Shown: positions 29,647 to 38,403 of the stretch, piece after piece
Layout: the number at the start of each line of letters is the position of its first letter
Position numbering within the stretch: position 1 is the stretch's first letter
Virus record (IMG/VR): IMGVR_UViG_3300024257_000003
Location: 1 to 64,000 of that record
DNA length: 64,000 nucleotides
Source: a virus
Direction: 5' to 3' (one strand)
The notes under the pieces: generated by a model
Told to the model about the DNA's origin: nothing
Databases searched by the model: none
What the model saw: the letters and a program-made list of their open reading frames with translations, nothing else
Position numbers and translations under genes: made by a program

Positions 29647-30733
29647 AAAGAATAAGAAGCTTGCGGATAGGATTATAAAGAGGCTAGGAGCCACAGTGTC
29701 TCCTGCTGCTTTGTCTCATATCCTACAGAGGCACCTCAAGGTGCCTGTGACTACAGCTGAGGCTCGAGAGCTCCTTACCGAGCTCAGGCCTGCTGTGCCA
29801 CAGACCTCTACCAAGCTATTGCCTGTACCAGTCAGGCGTCAGAATATAAAGGAACAGTGTAGAGTCCTCGTCAATGAAGTAAAGACTGAAATTGCCGCAG
29901 AGAAGGTCCTTGCAATTCCATCAGCTCTTACTGCAGAAGGAATCTCTCCCATCCTTTGCCTTTCTGACCTTCACTTTGGTGAAGTAATAGAAGTGAATGG
30001 ACTGCAAACTTTCAATGTAGAGATTGCGAAGGAGAGGTTTGACAGTGTCATCGACAAGGCAATTGAAACAAGAGAGCTTGACTGCTATGAGGTAGATGAG
30101 TTCATTGTTCTCTTGGCCGGTGACATCATCGATGGAGAGCTCATCTACCCGGGTCATGCCTTCGAGACTGATGGAGATGCATACAAGCAGCTCCAGATTG
30201 CCATTAAGCATATCTGGAAGGGCCTTGTGCGCCTCTCAGAGGTGTTTGGAGTAGTCCGCGTTCACTGTGTTGCAGGGAACCACGGACGAGCCTCACGCCT
30301 ACACTCACAGATGTCTAACTGGGATAATGTTTTGTACTTATCCCTACAGCTAATGGCATCCATCCAGACCAAGTATGATATTGAAGTTCATGTCCCTCAT
30401 CAGATGTGGACTGACTTCAACGTCAGAGACTGGAGGGTACACTCACGCCACATTGGTGTGACTCAGGCAGCTACTGCCGGGCCTGGCAGGAAGGTCATGA
30501 CTTGGTTGGACCAGCATGATGCTCAGCTGTTCTTCTATGGTCACTATCACAACCCTGAAATGTATTCTAGTGGATACAGAAGGATCTTCAAGAACGGCTC
30601 ACTCCCTCCTGCTAACGATTTTGCAGAGAGGCTAGGATTCCAAAGCTCTTGTGGACAGTGGCTCATTGGTGTAACTGATGCTGAAAGCGTAGCCTTCAGT
30701 AAGATTCTAATACCGGATATAATCGATGTCTAA
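29633..30733 (+). CDS. Calcineurin-like metallophosphoesterase
   Basis: 366 aa. The C-terminal 260 residues carry the full metal site: LSDLHFGE (D-x-H), LAGDIIDG (G-D-x-x-D), AGNHGR (G-N-H-[ED]-like with Gly) and FFYGHYHNP (G-H-x-H). The N-terminal ~100 residues form a separate helical, HTH-like domain. The pattern is closest to nuclease-type SbcD/Mre11-like phosphoesterases of phages, without a visible SbcC partner here. Its start overlaps the dnaE C-terminal gene by 14 bases, so a link to replication is plausible. Confidence 0.85.
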   Translation: MRWTEKNKKLADRIIKRLGATVSPAALSHILQRHLKVPVTTAEARELLTELRPAVPQTSTKLLPVPVRRQNIKEQCRVLVNEVKTEIAAEKVLAIPSALTAEGISPILCLSDLHFGEVIEVNGLQTFNVEIAKERFDSVIDKAIETRELDCYEVDEFIVLLAGDIIDGELIYPGHAFETDGDAYKQLQIAIKHIWKGLVRLSEVFGVVRVHCVAGNHGRASRLHSQMSNWDNVLYLSLQLMASIQTKYDIEVHVPHQMWTDFNVRDWRVHSRHIGVTQAATAGPGRKVMTWLDQHDAQLFFYGHYHNPEMYSSGYRRIFKNGSLPPANDFAERLGFQSSCGQWLIGVTDAESVAFSKILIPDIIDV

Positions 30734-30941
30734 TTTCAAGAGAAAGATCAAGAGGGCCATGGCAAAGAGCAATGGCCTTCCAGTAGATTTCTTCCTGCCT
30801 GGTGGACTAAAGAAGCGCCAGGCAATGCAAGAAAAGATCAAAGCATTAACAGAACAGATCAATCAGTCTAAGAAGGATGCGGAGTTGGATCCGATCCCTA
30901 CATTTTTAGACGAGGATTTAAAAGATGGGGATGATAATTAA
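30726..30941 (+). CDS. Small unknown charged protein, 71 aa
   Basis: Not recognised. A basic N-terminus (NFKRKIKRAMAKSNG), helix KKRQAMQEKIKALTEQINQS and an acidic tail. Overlaps both neighbours. May be a small linker or scaffold in the primase region, but this is only context. Confidence 0.55.
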   Translation: MSNFKRKIKRAMAKSNGLPVDFFLPGGLKKRQAMQEKIKALTEQINQSKKDAELDPIPTFLDEDLKDGDDN

Positions 30942-31281
30942 GCCAAACACAGGAAAAGCTACAAAGCCTGCCCTTGACCCTAACATTTTGGGTCAGGTGA
31001 ATGCCTTAATGAAGTGGGCGCAGATTACAGATGATAGGAATGCACTCTTTCAGGAGGCGCATATCCGTGCTGAGTCTACGTTCTTGCAGATGATGGCCTC
31101 GTTAGAGGCTCTGTGTAAAATTCTTATCGAGAAGGATATTGTGGATAGGGCTGAATATGATGCCCATCGACAGGACTATTTCGATAAGGTCGAACAGAGA
31201 CGTAAGGCCGCAGAAGAAGAAATGGACAAAGCCGGCCCTCAGATTTGGGTGCCTGATAAGAAAATCGTACCAGCAAGGTAA
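30925..31281 (+). CDS. Unknown helical protein, 118 aa
   Basis: Not recognised. Starts at ATG 30925 or 30931. Long amphipathic helices (residues 25-105), with an Arg/Glu-rich stretch VEQRRKAAEEEMDKAGPQ. It immediately precedes the primase-helicase gene. Confidence 0.6.
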   Translation: MGMIIKPNTGKATKPALDPNILGQVNALMKWAQITDDRNALFQEAHIRAESTFLQMMASLEALCKILIEKDIVDRAEYDAHRQDYFDKVEQRRKAAEEEMDKAGPQIWVPDKKIVPAR

Positions 31282-31288
31282 ATAAAAT

Positions 31289-33880
31289 ATGGATACAAAT
31301 TCTGTGGCAACTGCGCTCGAGCAGGTCAGACCCTTCTTGTTTGACTATCTCGTAGCGGAAGGTGTGATCACTACTGACAACCCAGCTCGTAATGATCAGT
31401 TCATCTGTCCTAATCCCAACCATGAGGACACAGCTCCGTCTGCGAAAATCCTTAGAGGAGGAGTAAAGGCATTTTGTCATGGATGTAAGACTACCTTTGA
31501 TTTGCTTCATGTAAATCATTGGATTAAGTCTGCTCCTATCTCTGGGTTCGGCTTCATCACAAACAACCTCATGCCATTGTGCGAGAGGTTTAAGGTTGAT
31601 TTTGAACTTGGAGATTTGTCTGAAGAAGATAGGTTTAAGCTAGATTCCTTTCGTGTGATTCGCATGGCCTCTGATTATATGTCCGCTCAATTGTGGTCAG
31701 AAGAATTAAGAGACTATGTGGAAGCAAGAGGTGTTGACGTTGTGTCGGCGCAGGAGATGGGAATCAGTGTAATTCCGAACTACTCGAAGTTCTTTTCTCA
31801 CCTTAGAACAGCCTTCTCAAACGTCTTCCTTAGGGAAGTTGGTTTGGCAAAGGAAGGGATGTTCTCCTCAAGCTCAATTATCTTTACGATTAAGGATCAT
31901 AACGGTACTCCCGTTGGATTCATAAGTAGAGACATGGAGCACGAGGCAAAGAAGGAGAGATGGAGAGCCGAGGGTAGCCGAGGGGCTCCTCCTCGTAAGT
32001 ACGACTCGTCTCCCGAGAAGAATCGTATCTACTTCAAGAGGTCAGTTCTCTTTGGTTTCTCAGACGCTGTATCTAATGATTACAAGGACTTATATGGCTT
32101 CGAAGGTCAGTTTGACTGGGCCATCGCTAAGAAGAATGGACTGGACAATAGCATTGCCCTTAGTGGTAGTTCTATAACACCAGACCAGATTTCACTTCTC
32201 CGTAAGTATGGCATCGAGTCTTTGACTCTTGTTATGGATGGAGATAGCGCGGGGGAGGAAGCGCTGGAGAAGCTGCTGCTTGGGGATTCAAAAGATCCAG
32301 GCATGCTTGCTTCTGCTTCCTTCTTGAACGTCTACGTAATCACAATACCTTCTGGGTATGACCCCAATTCCTATATCGTTGAAAACGGAATGGAAGCCTT
32401 TAAGGGATTGGAAAGAGTTAGCTCTTTCCAATGGGCCTTAAATAGGCAGGACCCTTCCGTTGATCCACTTAAGGCTTGTGAAGCAGTGCTTCCATTCATC
32501 CTGGCGGAGGACAACTTCCTTCGCAGGGAGAGAATGGTTGACGGTCTATCAGAAGCAACCGGTCTCTCTACAGTTGCCATCAATGATGAGTTGCACAGAA
32601 GAGAAGATGCTAATAAGCAGGTTGCAGAAAGAGAGATGCGTAACATTGCGGATGAAGCCTTAAGAGAGTTTCGATATGGAGATGGGGCGGGCACCCAGAT
32701 TTTGAGGAATGCCTTAGACCGCATTGAAGCCATTGACAGCGTAACGGTTGATACGCTTAGTAGCGAAGAGACCATTGCAGCTCTTGATGCGCAGATTCAA
32801 AAAGAGTTTGAACTTGAGGGGCCTCAAGGTCACAACTACGGGAAGTTAACTCACTTCACAGCAGACCTTAATGGTGAGTCCCAAGGTGTTGTCATCGCAG
32901 TTGGAGGCGTGCCTAATACGGGCAAGACCGCCCTTCAGTCCCAGTTCACCAAGGAGCTTCTGGATAACAATCCGAATCTCATTATCATAGCCCAGACCAT
33001 TGATGACACCCGTGCCCAATTCAACAGAAGGATGGCAATTCAATGGGCTCAGGAGATGGCGACTGAACAGGGGCTTAAGCTTGCTGATGCCATCACACTG
33101 AATAAGATTGCTAGTCCTAAGTACTGGCTAAATGAATACCCTCGTGAGAATGAGGGACTTATGGAGTGTCGAGAGGAAGGGTATAAGAGGTTGAGGGAGT
33201 ATCTTAAGGATGGGCGTTTGCACATCAAGGATACCACTCATGGGGCCACCCTGGTGATGCTCGAGAAGCTTGTGAAGAAGGTCTACAAGGACCATCCAGG
33301 TGCTGAGGTGGTTGTTATATTGGATAACTTCCATAAGGCACAGGACTTCTCAAATCTAGATGAGCGTTCAGCTGTGAAGAAGAAGTCCGCGTTCCTTAAG
33401 AGAAACATTGCACAGGCATATAACTGTAGTGCCATCTCTACATTTGAATACAAGAAGGTCGAGACTGGGAAGCGTCCGGTGAACAACGACCTTCGCGATG
33501 CCGTTAACATTGAGTACGATATCAACTACCTAATAAACCTGTTCAGCCCATTGAAGGCTGCCCAGGATACAGGAGAGGAAGAGGCGTGCGAAATGTGGCA
33601 TGGAGATGAGTTCAACAAGTTGCCTATCATTGAGGGAGATGTGGGGAAGAATAAGATTACTGACCTTAAGGGGCGCAGGTTCTTTGGCTTCTATCCGGCT
33701 CAATCAAGGTATGAATGCTATGCTTCTACCGATGTCTCTGCCATTGTTGCAAACAATAGGGGCAGCAAAGCCATTGAAGCTGGGCATGAAGGCACCTGGA
33801 AGAACGGTAGGTACTTCCCAGCTGACGTAGATGTAGGTAAGACTCGACTGGTAAAGGCTAAGACTGAGGTGCCCTTCTAA
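31289..33880 (+). CDS. DNA primase-helicase (DnaG-like fused to DnaB-like)
   Basis: 863 aa, bifunctional like T7 gp4. A zinc-binding primase domain begins with FICPNPNHEDTAPSAKI (Cys40, His45) and AFCHGC (Cys63, Cys66). TOPRIM follows: LTLVMDGDSAGEEAL supplies the acidic D-x-D. The C-terminal half is a RecA-fold helicase: Walker A GVPNTGKTAL, Walker B VVVILDNFHKAQ, and later R-x-F-F-G-F-Y region. The last residues TEVPF recall an SSB tip in weakened form. It primes and unwinds at the fork for the split DnaE. The TAATG stop overlaps the next gene. Confidence 0.88.
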   Translation: MDTNSVATALEQVRPFLFDYLVAEGVITTDNPARNDQFICPNPNHEDTAPSAKILRGGVKAFCHGCKTTFDLLHVNHWIKSAPISGFGFITNNLMPLCERFKVDFELGDLSEEDRFKLDSFRVIRMASDYMSAQLWSEELRDYVEARGVDVVSAQEMGISVIPNYSKFFSHLRTAFSNVFLREVGLAKEGMFSSSSIIFTIKDHNGTPVGFISRDMEHEAKKERWRAEGSRGAPPRKYDSSPEKNRIYFKRSVLFGFSDAVSNDYKDLYGFEGQFDWAIAKKNGLDNSIALSGSSITPDQISLLRKYGIESLTLVMDGDSAGEEALEKLLLGDSKDPGMLASASFLNVYVITIPSGYDPNSYIVENGMEAFKGLERVSSFQWALNRQDPSVDPLKACEAVLPFILAEDNFLRRERMVDGLSEATGLSTVAINDELHRREDANKQVAEREMRNIADEALREFRYGDGAGTQILRNALDRIEAIDSVTVDTLSSEETIAALDAQIQKEFELEGPQGHNYGKLTHFTADLNGESQGVVIAVGGVPNTGKTALQSQFTKELLDNNPNLIIIAQTIDDTRAQFNRRMAIQWAQEMATEQGLKLADAITLNKIASPKYWLNEYPRENEGLMECREEGYKRLREYLKDGRLHIKDTTHGATLVMLEKLVKKVYKDHPGAEVVVILDNFHKAQDFSNLDERSAVKKKSAFLKRNIAQAYNCSAISTFEYKKVETGKRPVNNDLRDAVNIEYDINYLINLFSPLKAAQDTGEEEACEMWHGDEFNKLPIIEGDVGKNKITDLKGRRFFGFYPAQSRYECYASTDVSAIVANNRGSKAIEAGHEGTWKNGRYFPADVDVGKTRLVKAKTEVPF

Positions 33881-34818
33881 TGAAAAATATACTTCCATGG
33901 GTTTTGATTGTTGTGCTAGCTGTAGCAGTAGGTCTTCAATGGATGCAGATGCGTGAGCTTACTTCATCCCTTAAGAAATCTGACTCGTTGATTGCCGAAA
34001 GATTAAATTCTTTCGACTCTAAGCTAGGTAGAGCTACTACAAAGATTGATGCTAATGGAAGTATGTTGGAGACATTGCGTAATGAAATTCCTCAAGACGT
34101 TCGTGCAGAGATTGAAGAACTGGGCGTTCAGGTTGAGGCAATTGGAAGAGCCACAGTGGTTCATCGAAGTTCAGGTGGTGGGCAAGCAAGGAGAGTTGCG
34201 ACACCGCCTCTTCATGAAGCACCCAGAGTTCTTGACAATGACCCTGTCGGACGGCGAGGTAAGAGTTCGAGCAATTCTGAAGTAATAGAGTTCCAAGATT
34301 GGAGACTCAAGGCAAGGTTAACAGATGGTACGTTTTTTACTTATGAGCTTCACCAGCAGTTTGATTTCCTCCTTGTGGAGGGATCAAGAGGAGAAGGTTC
34401 TCCAACATATATACGCATGTGGGAGAAAGACGAAGACGGTAATCGTATCGAGCCCGCTCTTGAAGTCAGCTCATTCGAAATTGTTCGGAGAGAGAAAGAA
34501 TCAGGGGGATGGGAAATCCTGAACCCCAAGTTGGAGATTGCTCTTCATTCGTTTCTTAGAATTAGAGATGCAAGCCTTGGGCTTGCTCCAGAGATTGCAT
34601 TATCAGTTGGATCATATGGTCTTACTGAGGACGACTTGACGTGGAGGTTGATGAGGGTTGGCGCGTTTGCCAATGAACAGACCATAGGCATTTCAATATG
34701 CCCTGGGTCCTACAACCTCGGCAAAGACCTTCCTCTTGTTTCAAACGTTTGGATTAGCCCATGCTATAGTTACTCCGGTGAACACTCCGCAGGACTAAGC
34801 GTAGGCGGGACTTTATAA
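33880..34818 (+). CDS. Membrane-anchored coiled-coil protein of unknown function
   Basis: Residues 1-23 form one transmembrane segment (LPWVLIVVLAVAVGLQW) with a short basic N-terminus. A coiled coil follows (about 28-110), then an Arg/Pro linker (GGGQARRVATPPLHEAPRVL) and a beta-rich C-terminal ~170 residues. No family recognised. The topology suggests an inner-membrane anchor with most of the protein on one side. Confidence 0.6.
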   Translation: MKNILPWVLIVVLAVAVGLQWMQMRELTSSLKKSDSLIAERLNSFDSKLGRATTKIDANGSMLETLRNEIPQDVRAEIEELGVQVEAIGRATVVHRSSGGGQARRVATPPLHEAPRVLDNDPVGRRGKSSSNSEVIEFQDWRLKARLTDGTFFTYELHQQFDFLLVEGSRGEGSPTYIRMWEKDEDGNRIEPALEVSSFEIVRREKESGGWEILNPKLEIALHSFLRIRDASLGLAPEIALSVGSYGLTEDDLTWRLMRVGAFANEQTIGISICPGSYNLGKDLPLVSNVWISPCYSYSGEHSAGLSVGGTL

Positions 34819-34955
34819 TGGAAAAGTACTCAGATATTTTTAGAGATGCTGCCCTTACTGCGGCCATAGATGTTCTTAAGGGGCTAAAGGATGCCAAAAC
34901 AAAGGGCTATCCTTCTCCTAAGAAGCCGAAGAAGCCCAAGAGGCCGAAGAAGTGA
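34818..34955 (+). CDS. Tiny protein with Lys/Pro-rich tail, 45 aa
   Basis: ATG 34818 shares bases with the previous stop (TAATG); TGA at 34953-34955 overlaps the next GTG start. An N-terminal helix (SDIFRDAALTAAIDVLKGL) leads into PSPKKPKKPKRPKK. The basic Pro-Lys tail resembles histone H1-like tails and could bind nucleic acid, by composition only. Confidence 0.6.
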   Translation: MEKYSDIFRDAALTAAIDVLKGLKDAKTKGYPSPKKPKKPKRPKK

Positions 34956-35266
34956 ATTCTCTTCCTATGTTAACTGTTGATGGAACTGAGTATGAATCTG
35001 ACAAGTGTTCCATCAAATATACAAGACGCTTTATTTATGTAGAGCTTTTCTTTGAAAATGAATTCCCAGGCTATGCCCAATTATTGGATGCAGGATCGAT
35101 TAGTCTCTTAGGATGGTTCTTTTCTAATCCATTGCAGAAGGGTTTTAACGAAGGTCGAAGATATCTTAAGTTTGAAACTATAGATGTTGTCCCTGGTGAA
35201 TACCCTGGGGAAGAAGAGAGAAAATGGATCTCTTTTATTGGCTTAAATGATTCTGAGGAAATTTAA
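34952..35266 (+). CDS. Unknown protein, 104 aa
   Basis: Not recognised. GTG 34952 overlaps the previous TGA (GTGA). Beta-rich and acidic; ends with TAATG shared with the zinc-ribbon gene. Confidence 0.6.
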   Translation: MNSLPMLTVDGTEYESDKCSIKYTRRFIYVELFFENEFPGYAQLLDAGSISLLGWFFSNPLQKGFNEGRRYLKFETIDVVPGEYPGEEERKWISFIGLNDSEEI

Positions 35267-35484
35267 TGATATATCAATTTGAGTGTGCAGTTTGCGAGAA
35301 GCCTCGTGAATTTAATATGGAGATGAAGGATGCTCCTAGAGTAGGAACTTCTAGTGGGCTCTCTCGTGAGGTTACCCCTGAGCAAGACTTTCTGTGCGCT
35401 TGTGGCGCAAACAATTGGACTCGTGTCTGGCCCTCCAAGAATGGTGGCTTCCGCTGGAATATGAGAAGGACCTCTATAGTTTGA
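35266..35484 (+). CDS. Small zinc-ribbon protein, 72 aa
   Basis: CAVCEK near residue 8-13 and CACGANNWTRVWPS in the C-terminal half give a four-Cys zinc ribbon of the FmdB/rubredoxin-like type. 72 aa total. Small phage zinc ribbons often bind nucleic acid or other proteins; no specific partner is visible. Confidence 0.65.
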   Translation: MIYQFECAVCEKPREFNMEMKDAPRVGTSSGLSREVTPEQDFLCACGANNWTRVWPSKNGGFRWNMRRTSIV

Positions 35485-35999
35485 TGGAAGCTCTTATTAT
35501 TCTAGGAGTCATTGTTGGAACAATCTTTTTCTCTTGGCTTTTCCTTAAGCCCAAGGATGATAAGGAGGGTGGCTTAGAGCTTGCTCAAGACCTTGAGCCC
35601 GTGCTCGCTGCTCTCCGCACGGTGTACCAGAAAGTAGCAGAAGACACAGCGTCTGTTACTGGACGCCTGACCACCCTAGAAGCGACTGTAAAGGCTACCC
35701 CTGGTAAGACCCTACAAACCATTCAGGGAAGCGTTAACAACACCACTGGGAAGCTTGGAGAGATGATACAGCTCCTTGAGCTGCAAGCCACCTATGATAG
35801 GCTTATGGTCATCGGAGATATTGTAGACTTCATTGGGATTAAGTTTGCCACTGAGACTGAGCCTGCGCATATCGACTTCATCGATATTAAGACTGGAAAG
35901 AAGGCTGCTCTTAGCTCTGACCAGAGGAAGCTTAGGGATCTTATCAAAAACAATCCTGCTTGCATTACATTCAAGACGGTGAAAGTACAAATTACATGA
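35484..35999 (+). CDS. Membrane-anchored Holliday-resolvase-like endonuclease (COG4741/Endonuc_Holl type)
   Basis: Starts at ATG 35484, overlapping the previous stop. A transmembrane helix (ALIILGVIVGTIFFSWLFL) precedes a coiled coil (about 40-110), then the nuclease core: IGDIVDFIGIKF, IDFIDIKTGKKAALSSDQRK and L-R-D-L-I-K. The D-x-x-x and I-D-I-K-T-G-K parts match the archaeal-resolvase-related D and E/D-x-K site. The family is known for this TM plus coiled coil plus nuclease order. 171 aa. Confidence 0.7.
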   Translation: MEALIILGVIVGTIFFSWLFLKPKDDKEGGLELAQDLEPVLAALRTVYQKVAEDTASVTGRLTTLEATVKATPGKTLQTIQGSVNNTTGKLGEMIQLLELQATYDRLMVIGDIVDFIGIKFATETEPAHIDFIDIKTGKKAALSSDQRKLRDLIKNNPACITFKTVKVQIT

Positions 36000-36193
36000 G
36001 CTGGGAATATGATCACTACTCTCTTCGTGCTGCCGTAGAGCTGCTCGCAAAGTTAGCTAATGTAGATGAGTGTTGGCTTGATCATTATGACTGGTGTCGG
36101 GCACATGGCCATCAGTCTCCATGTCCCAATAAAGAGGCCCTTGAGTTCGTCAAGAGGTTCAAGGAGCGTTACGAGATTGAAGGCAACGACTGA
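35996..36193 (+). CDS. Small unknown protein, 65 aa
   Basis: Not recognised. ATG 35996 overlaps the previous TGA (ATGA). Contains DYDWCRAHGHQSPCPNKE, a possible Cys/His metal site with only two Cys. Ends in a basic helix. Confidence 0.55.
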   Translation: MSWEYDHYSLRAAVELLAKLANVDECWLDHYDWCRAHGHQSPCPNKEALEFVKRFKERYEIEGND

Positions 36194-36878
36194 AGATATT
36201 AGGAAGTACTCCTTCTGCCCGAAGTTCTTTGAACAGGGGGGAGAGTTTTCGGAGAGGCATCAAGGTGGAGTCGAGTTCACTCGGCTCCTTACTTACTTGT
36301 TTCGGCGCGACCTTGAGTTGGACGTGAAGCAAAACTTTGATTCCCTTACGAGCAGATGGAAGAAGATCTTCTTTCAGGCTCACTCAGAGGACAGCCTGGA
36401 CGACCTTCGATTGTATAATCAATCATTGGTCGCCTTGCATAGATTCCATAAGTGGTATCTTAAGCAGCCAACTTCTGCTGTTGGTATCAATCATGATTTG
36501 TCTAGCCTCGTCTATGGCCATGAGCTGTCCTCTAATGTGCCAGTCCTGCTGATGGAACCAGATAAGTCTGTGACTCTAATCTTGACTGAGCCTTTGGTGG
36601 ATGCTTCTTTAGTTAGACTTGACCCTGCCATCAGATATGTTTCGATGGCGTTAGGGGAAGAGTTCCAAATTAAGAAGGTCTGCAATGTGGCGCTCATCGA
36701 TTACAAGCTGTTCCACGCAGAGGAGTTTGAGCCAGACAACCGTTACTGGGAGTCTGCTATGCTAGACTATGTTGGCGTTATGCAATCTCTACAGCATTCT
36801 ATTACGTATCCAAATACTAGTGGATGCAACACATGTTCTATTCGTATGACATGTGAAGTGATGAAAGGTAATGATTAG
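36177..36878 (+). CDS. Cas4/RecB-like protein, probable iron-sulfur fold
   Basis: TTG 36177 with AAGGAG at 36161-36166 gives MKATTEDIRKYSFCPKFFEQ. The Cys of S-F-C-P-K and the C-terminal CNTCSIRMTCEVM supply four cysteines, spaced as in Cas4/AddB-type [4Fe-4S] nucleases. The middle carries helix-rich PD-(D/E)XK-like sequence, but no clear G-x-D plus E-x-K site is visible, so it may be catalytically inactive or divergent. 233 aa. A second, complete-looking member lies at 40074. Confidence 0.55.
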   Translation: MKATTEDIRKYSFCPKFFEQGGEFSERHQGGVEFTRLLTYLFRRDLELDVKQNFDSLTSRWKKIFFQAHSEDSLDDLRLYNQSLVALHRFHKWYLKQPTSAVGINHDLSSLVYGHELSSNVPVLLMEPDKSVTLILTEPLVDASLVRLDPAIRYVSMALGEEFQIKKVCNVALIDYKLFHAEEFEPDNRYWESAMLDYVGVMQSLQHSITYPNTSGCNTCSIRMTCEVMKGND

Positions 36879-37188
36879 ACCCGTAACGATTTCTCCCGGT
36901 GAGGGACTCTGGACCGAAGAGGAGATGTATGAACTTAAGGTCTACATCGAAGGAGTTCGGAACTTGACGTTCCGGAACTCCGCGCCGGGCGTAGCATTAG
37001 ATGAGGAGAGCGATACAATTCATACAGGAACCAAAAGTATGATATGGAAACTTAAGAAGAAGGGGTCGTTGGACTTCACTCTTCTTATCTTTGCTCATAA
37101 TAAGGCTTACACCCCAACGTGGGAAATCCTACCTTCACCCTCAAGGCTTAGCGTGTGGACAAATGTCGAAAGGTGCAGAAAAGATTAA
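36871..37188 (+). CDS. Unknown protein, 105 aa
   Basis: Not recognised. ATG 36871 overlaps the end of the Cas4-like gene. Short helical start then beta-prone sequence, with a basic C-terminus. Its 3' end overlaps the nuclease gene at 37163 in another frame by 26 bases. Confidence 0.5.
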   Translation: MIRPVTISPGEGLWTEEEMYELKVYIEGVRNLTFRNSAPGVALDEESDTIHTGTKSMIWKLKKKGSLDFTLLIFAHNKAYTPTWEILPSPSRLSVWTNVERCRKD

Positions 37189-37627
37189 GGCCCTCTTGTT
37201 TGAACTCTATGGGAAAGCAACTCATATTGTAGAAGAACATCAAGTGGGCTATAAGCTCAGATTGGATTACTATATCCCTTCACTTGGATTTGCAGTTGAG
37301 TATCATGGCCGCCAACATGAGGAGTTTGTTTCTCATTTTCATGGCGATGCTGAAGGCTTCGATGATGCAAAGAGAAGAGACAGAAAAAAGATTGAACTCT
37401 GCGCAGAGCAAAACATTGCTCTGGTTGTGGTTTGGTATCATGAGACTCTGACAGTAGAACTACTTAAGAGTAAGATCAATGAAGCGCTAGACTCGTTTGT
37501 TCCAGTGGAAGCTCCCCCTCCAAAGAGGGATGAGTATCGAGAGAGGCGCTTGGCTAAAGCCAAAGAAGCTCGAAAGGAGCAATACAAATGGAAACGAGAA
37601 AGATTGAAACAGTTCCGGTCGAAATAA
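37163..37627 (+). CDS. Probable DUF559/EDxHD-like endonuclease
   Basis: ATG 37163 begins MSKGAEKIKALLFELYG. The nuclease core is YKLRLDYYIPSLGFAVEYHG then R-Q-H, then AKRRDRKKIELCAEQNIALV: the (L-D-x-x-x-x-x-x-x-x-x-E-Y-x-G-x-Q-H ... D-x-x-K) pattern of a PD-(D/E)XK-related small nuclease (DUF559, Vsr-like, or EDxHD homing type). The C-terminus is a long basic helix. It stands alone, outside any intron, so it could be a free-standing mobile nuclease or a phage repair enzyme. Confidence 0.6.
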   Translation: MSKGAEKIKALLFELYGKATHIVEEHQVGYKLRLDYYIPSLGFAVEYHGRQHEEFVSHFHGDAEGFDDAKRRDRKKIELCAEQNIALVVVWYHETLTVELLKSKINEALDSFVPVEAPPPKRDEYRERRLAKAKEARKEQYKWKRERLKQFRSK

Positions 37628-37845
37628 TGTTTACTGTCGCCGAGGGCATTAGCATGAGGAAGAGAAGTGCAGTCAATAAGATCTGCATAGACTTTGGACT
37701 TGTTGAAGACAGGCTTCAGTTTAAGACCATTTATGGCAACCCAGCAGCCTGGGTTGCCGAGCTTAAGTGCAGTCTTGATCGCGCACTTAAGACTGATGAG
37801 TACACTCTTACTGCAGTCAAGTTTACTAGAGGTGAAGCGCTCTAA
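37588..37845 (+). CDS. Unknown protein, 85 aa
   Basis: Not recognised. Good ribosome site (AAAGGAG before ATG 37588) inside the end of the nuclease gene. Small alpha/beta protein. The stop overlaps the RusA start (TAATG). Confidence 0.55.
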   Translation: METRKIETVPVEIMFTVAEGISMRKRSAVNKICIDFGLVEDRLQFKTIYGNPAAWVAELKCSLDRALKTDEYTLTAVKFTRGEAL

Positions 37846-38345
37846 TGGGGGGGCTTAATGAAGGAATGCAGAAAGGAATAACCTTCTCTGTCAACGAGGC
37901 TCCTATGGCTCAACCACGCCCCAAGGCAAGACGCATTGGGGCTGGCATCCAAATCTATACACCCAACAATAAGAAGGTCAAGGACCATAAGACTGCAATT
38001 GCTACCGCTTATGCAGAAGCTGCCGCCTTCGGGGGGTTCAATGAACTCCTTGAGGGGCCCCTTCGGGTTAGAATTGACTTCATTATGAAGCGCCCCGCCG
38101 ATATGCTTTCTGTCTCTCCTGATGATCTTCCCCCTCATGTAAGAAAGCCTGATGTAGACAACTTGGCGAAAGCTGTCTTGGATGCTTTGTCTGGGGTTGC
38201 GTGGAAGGATGACTCTCAAGTTTGGGACCTTAGCATTCGTAAGTTCTATGAAGAGGTTGAGCTTGGAGGAAAGTCTGGACGAAAGAAGGTTTCCAAAGAG
38301 CCTCGTATTGAAATAGTCATAAACTTTCTTCAGCCAAAGACCTAG
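37845..38345 (+). CDS. rusA: RusA-type Holliday junction resolvase
   Basis: Dimeric, metal-dependent nuclease that resolves four-way junctions. Family landmarks: FSVNEAPMAQPRPKARRIGA, IQIYTPNNKKVKDHK, LRVRIDFIMKRPAD, then VRKPDVDNLAKAVLDALSGV and WKDDSQVWDL: the K-P-D-x-D-N-x-x-K and D-D-x-x-V aspartates form the active site. 166 aa. It gives the phage a second predicted junction nuclease beside 35484-35999. Confidence 0.88.
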   Translation: MGGLNEGMQKGITFSVNEAPMAQPRPKARRIGAGIQIYTPNNKKVKDHKTAIATAYAEAAAFGGFNELLEGPLRVRIDFIMKRPADMLSVSPDDLPPHVRKPDVDNLAKAVLDALSGVAWKDDSQVWDLSIRKFYEEVELGGKSGRKKVSKEPRIEIVINFLQPKT

Positions 38346-38371
38346 ACAAAAGTCAAATGATATCCTATAAT
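38343..38371 (+). promoter_or_regulatory. Sigma70-type promoter before the sigma factor gene
   Basis: TAGACA (38343-38348) and TATAAT (38366-38371) are separated by exactly 17 bases, 11 of 12 consensus positions. It overlaps the rusA stop and lies 33 bases before ATG 38404. It fits transcription by host RNA polymerase. An RBS (AAGGA) follows at 38392-38396. Confidence 0.65.
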
Positions 38372-38403
38372 TAGAATCCCTTGGTGCGGCTAAGGATGTA
38401 ATT

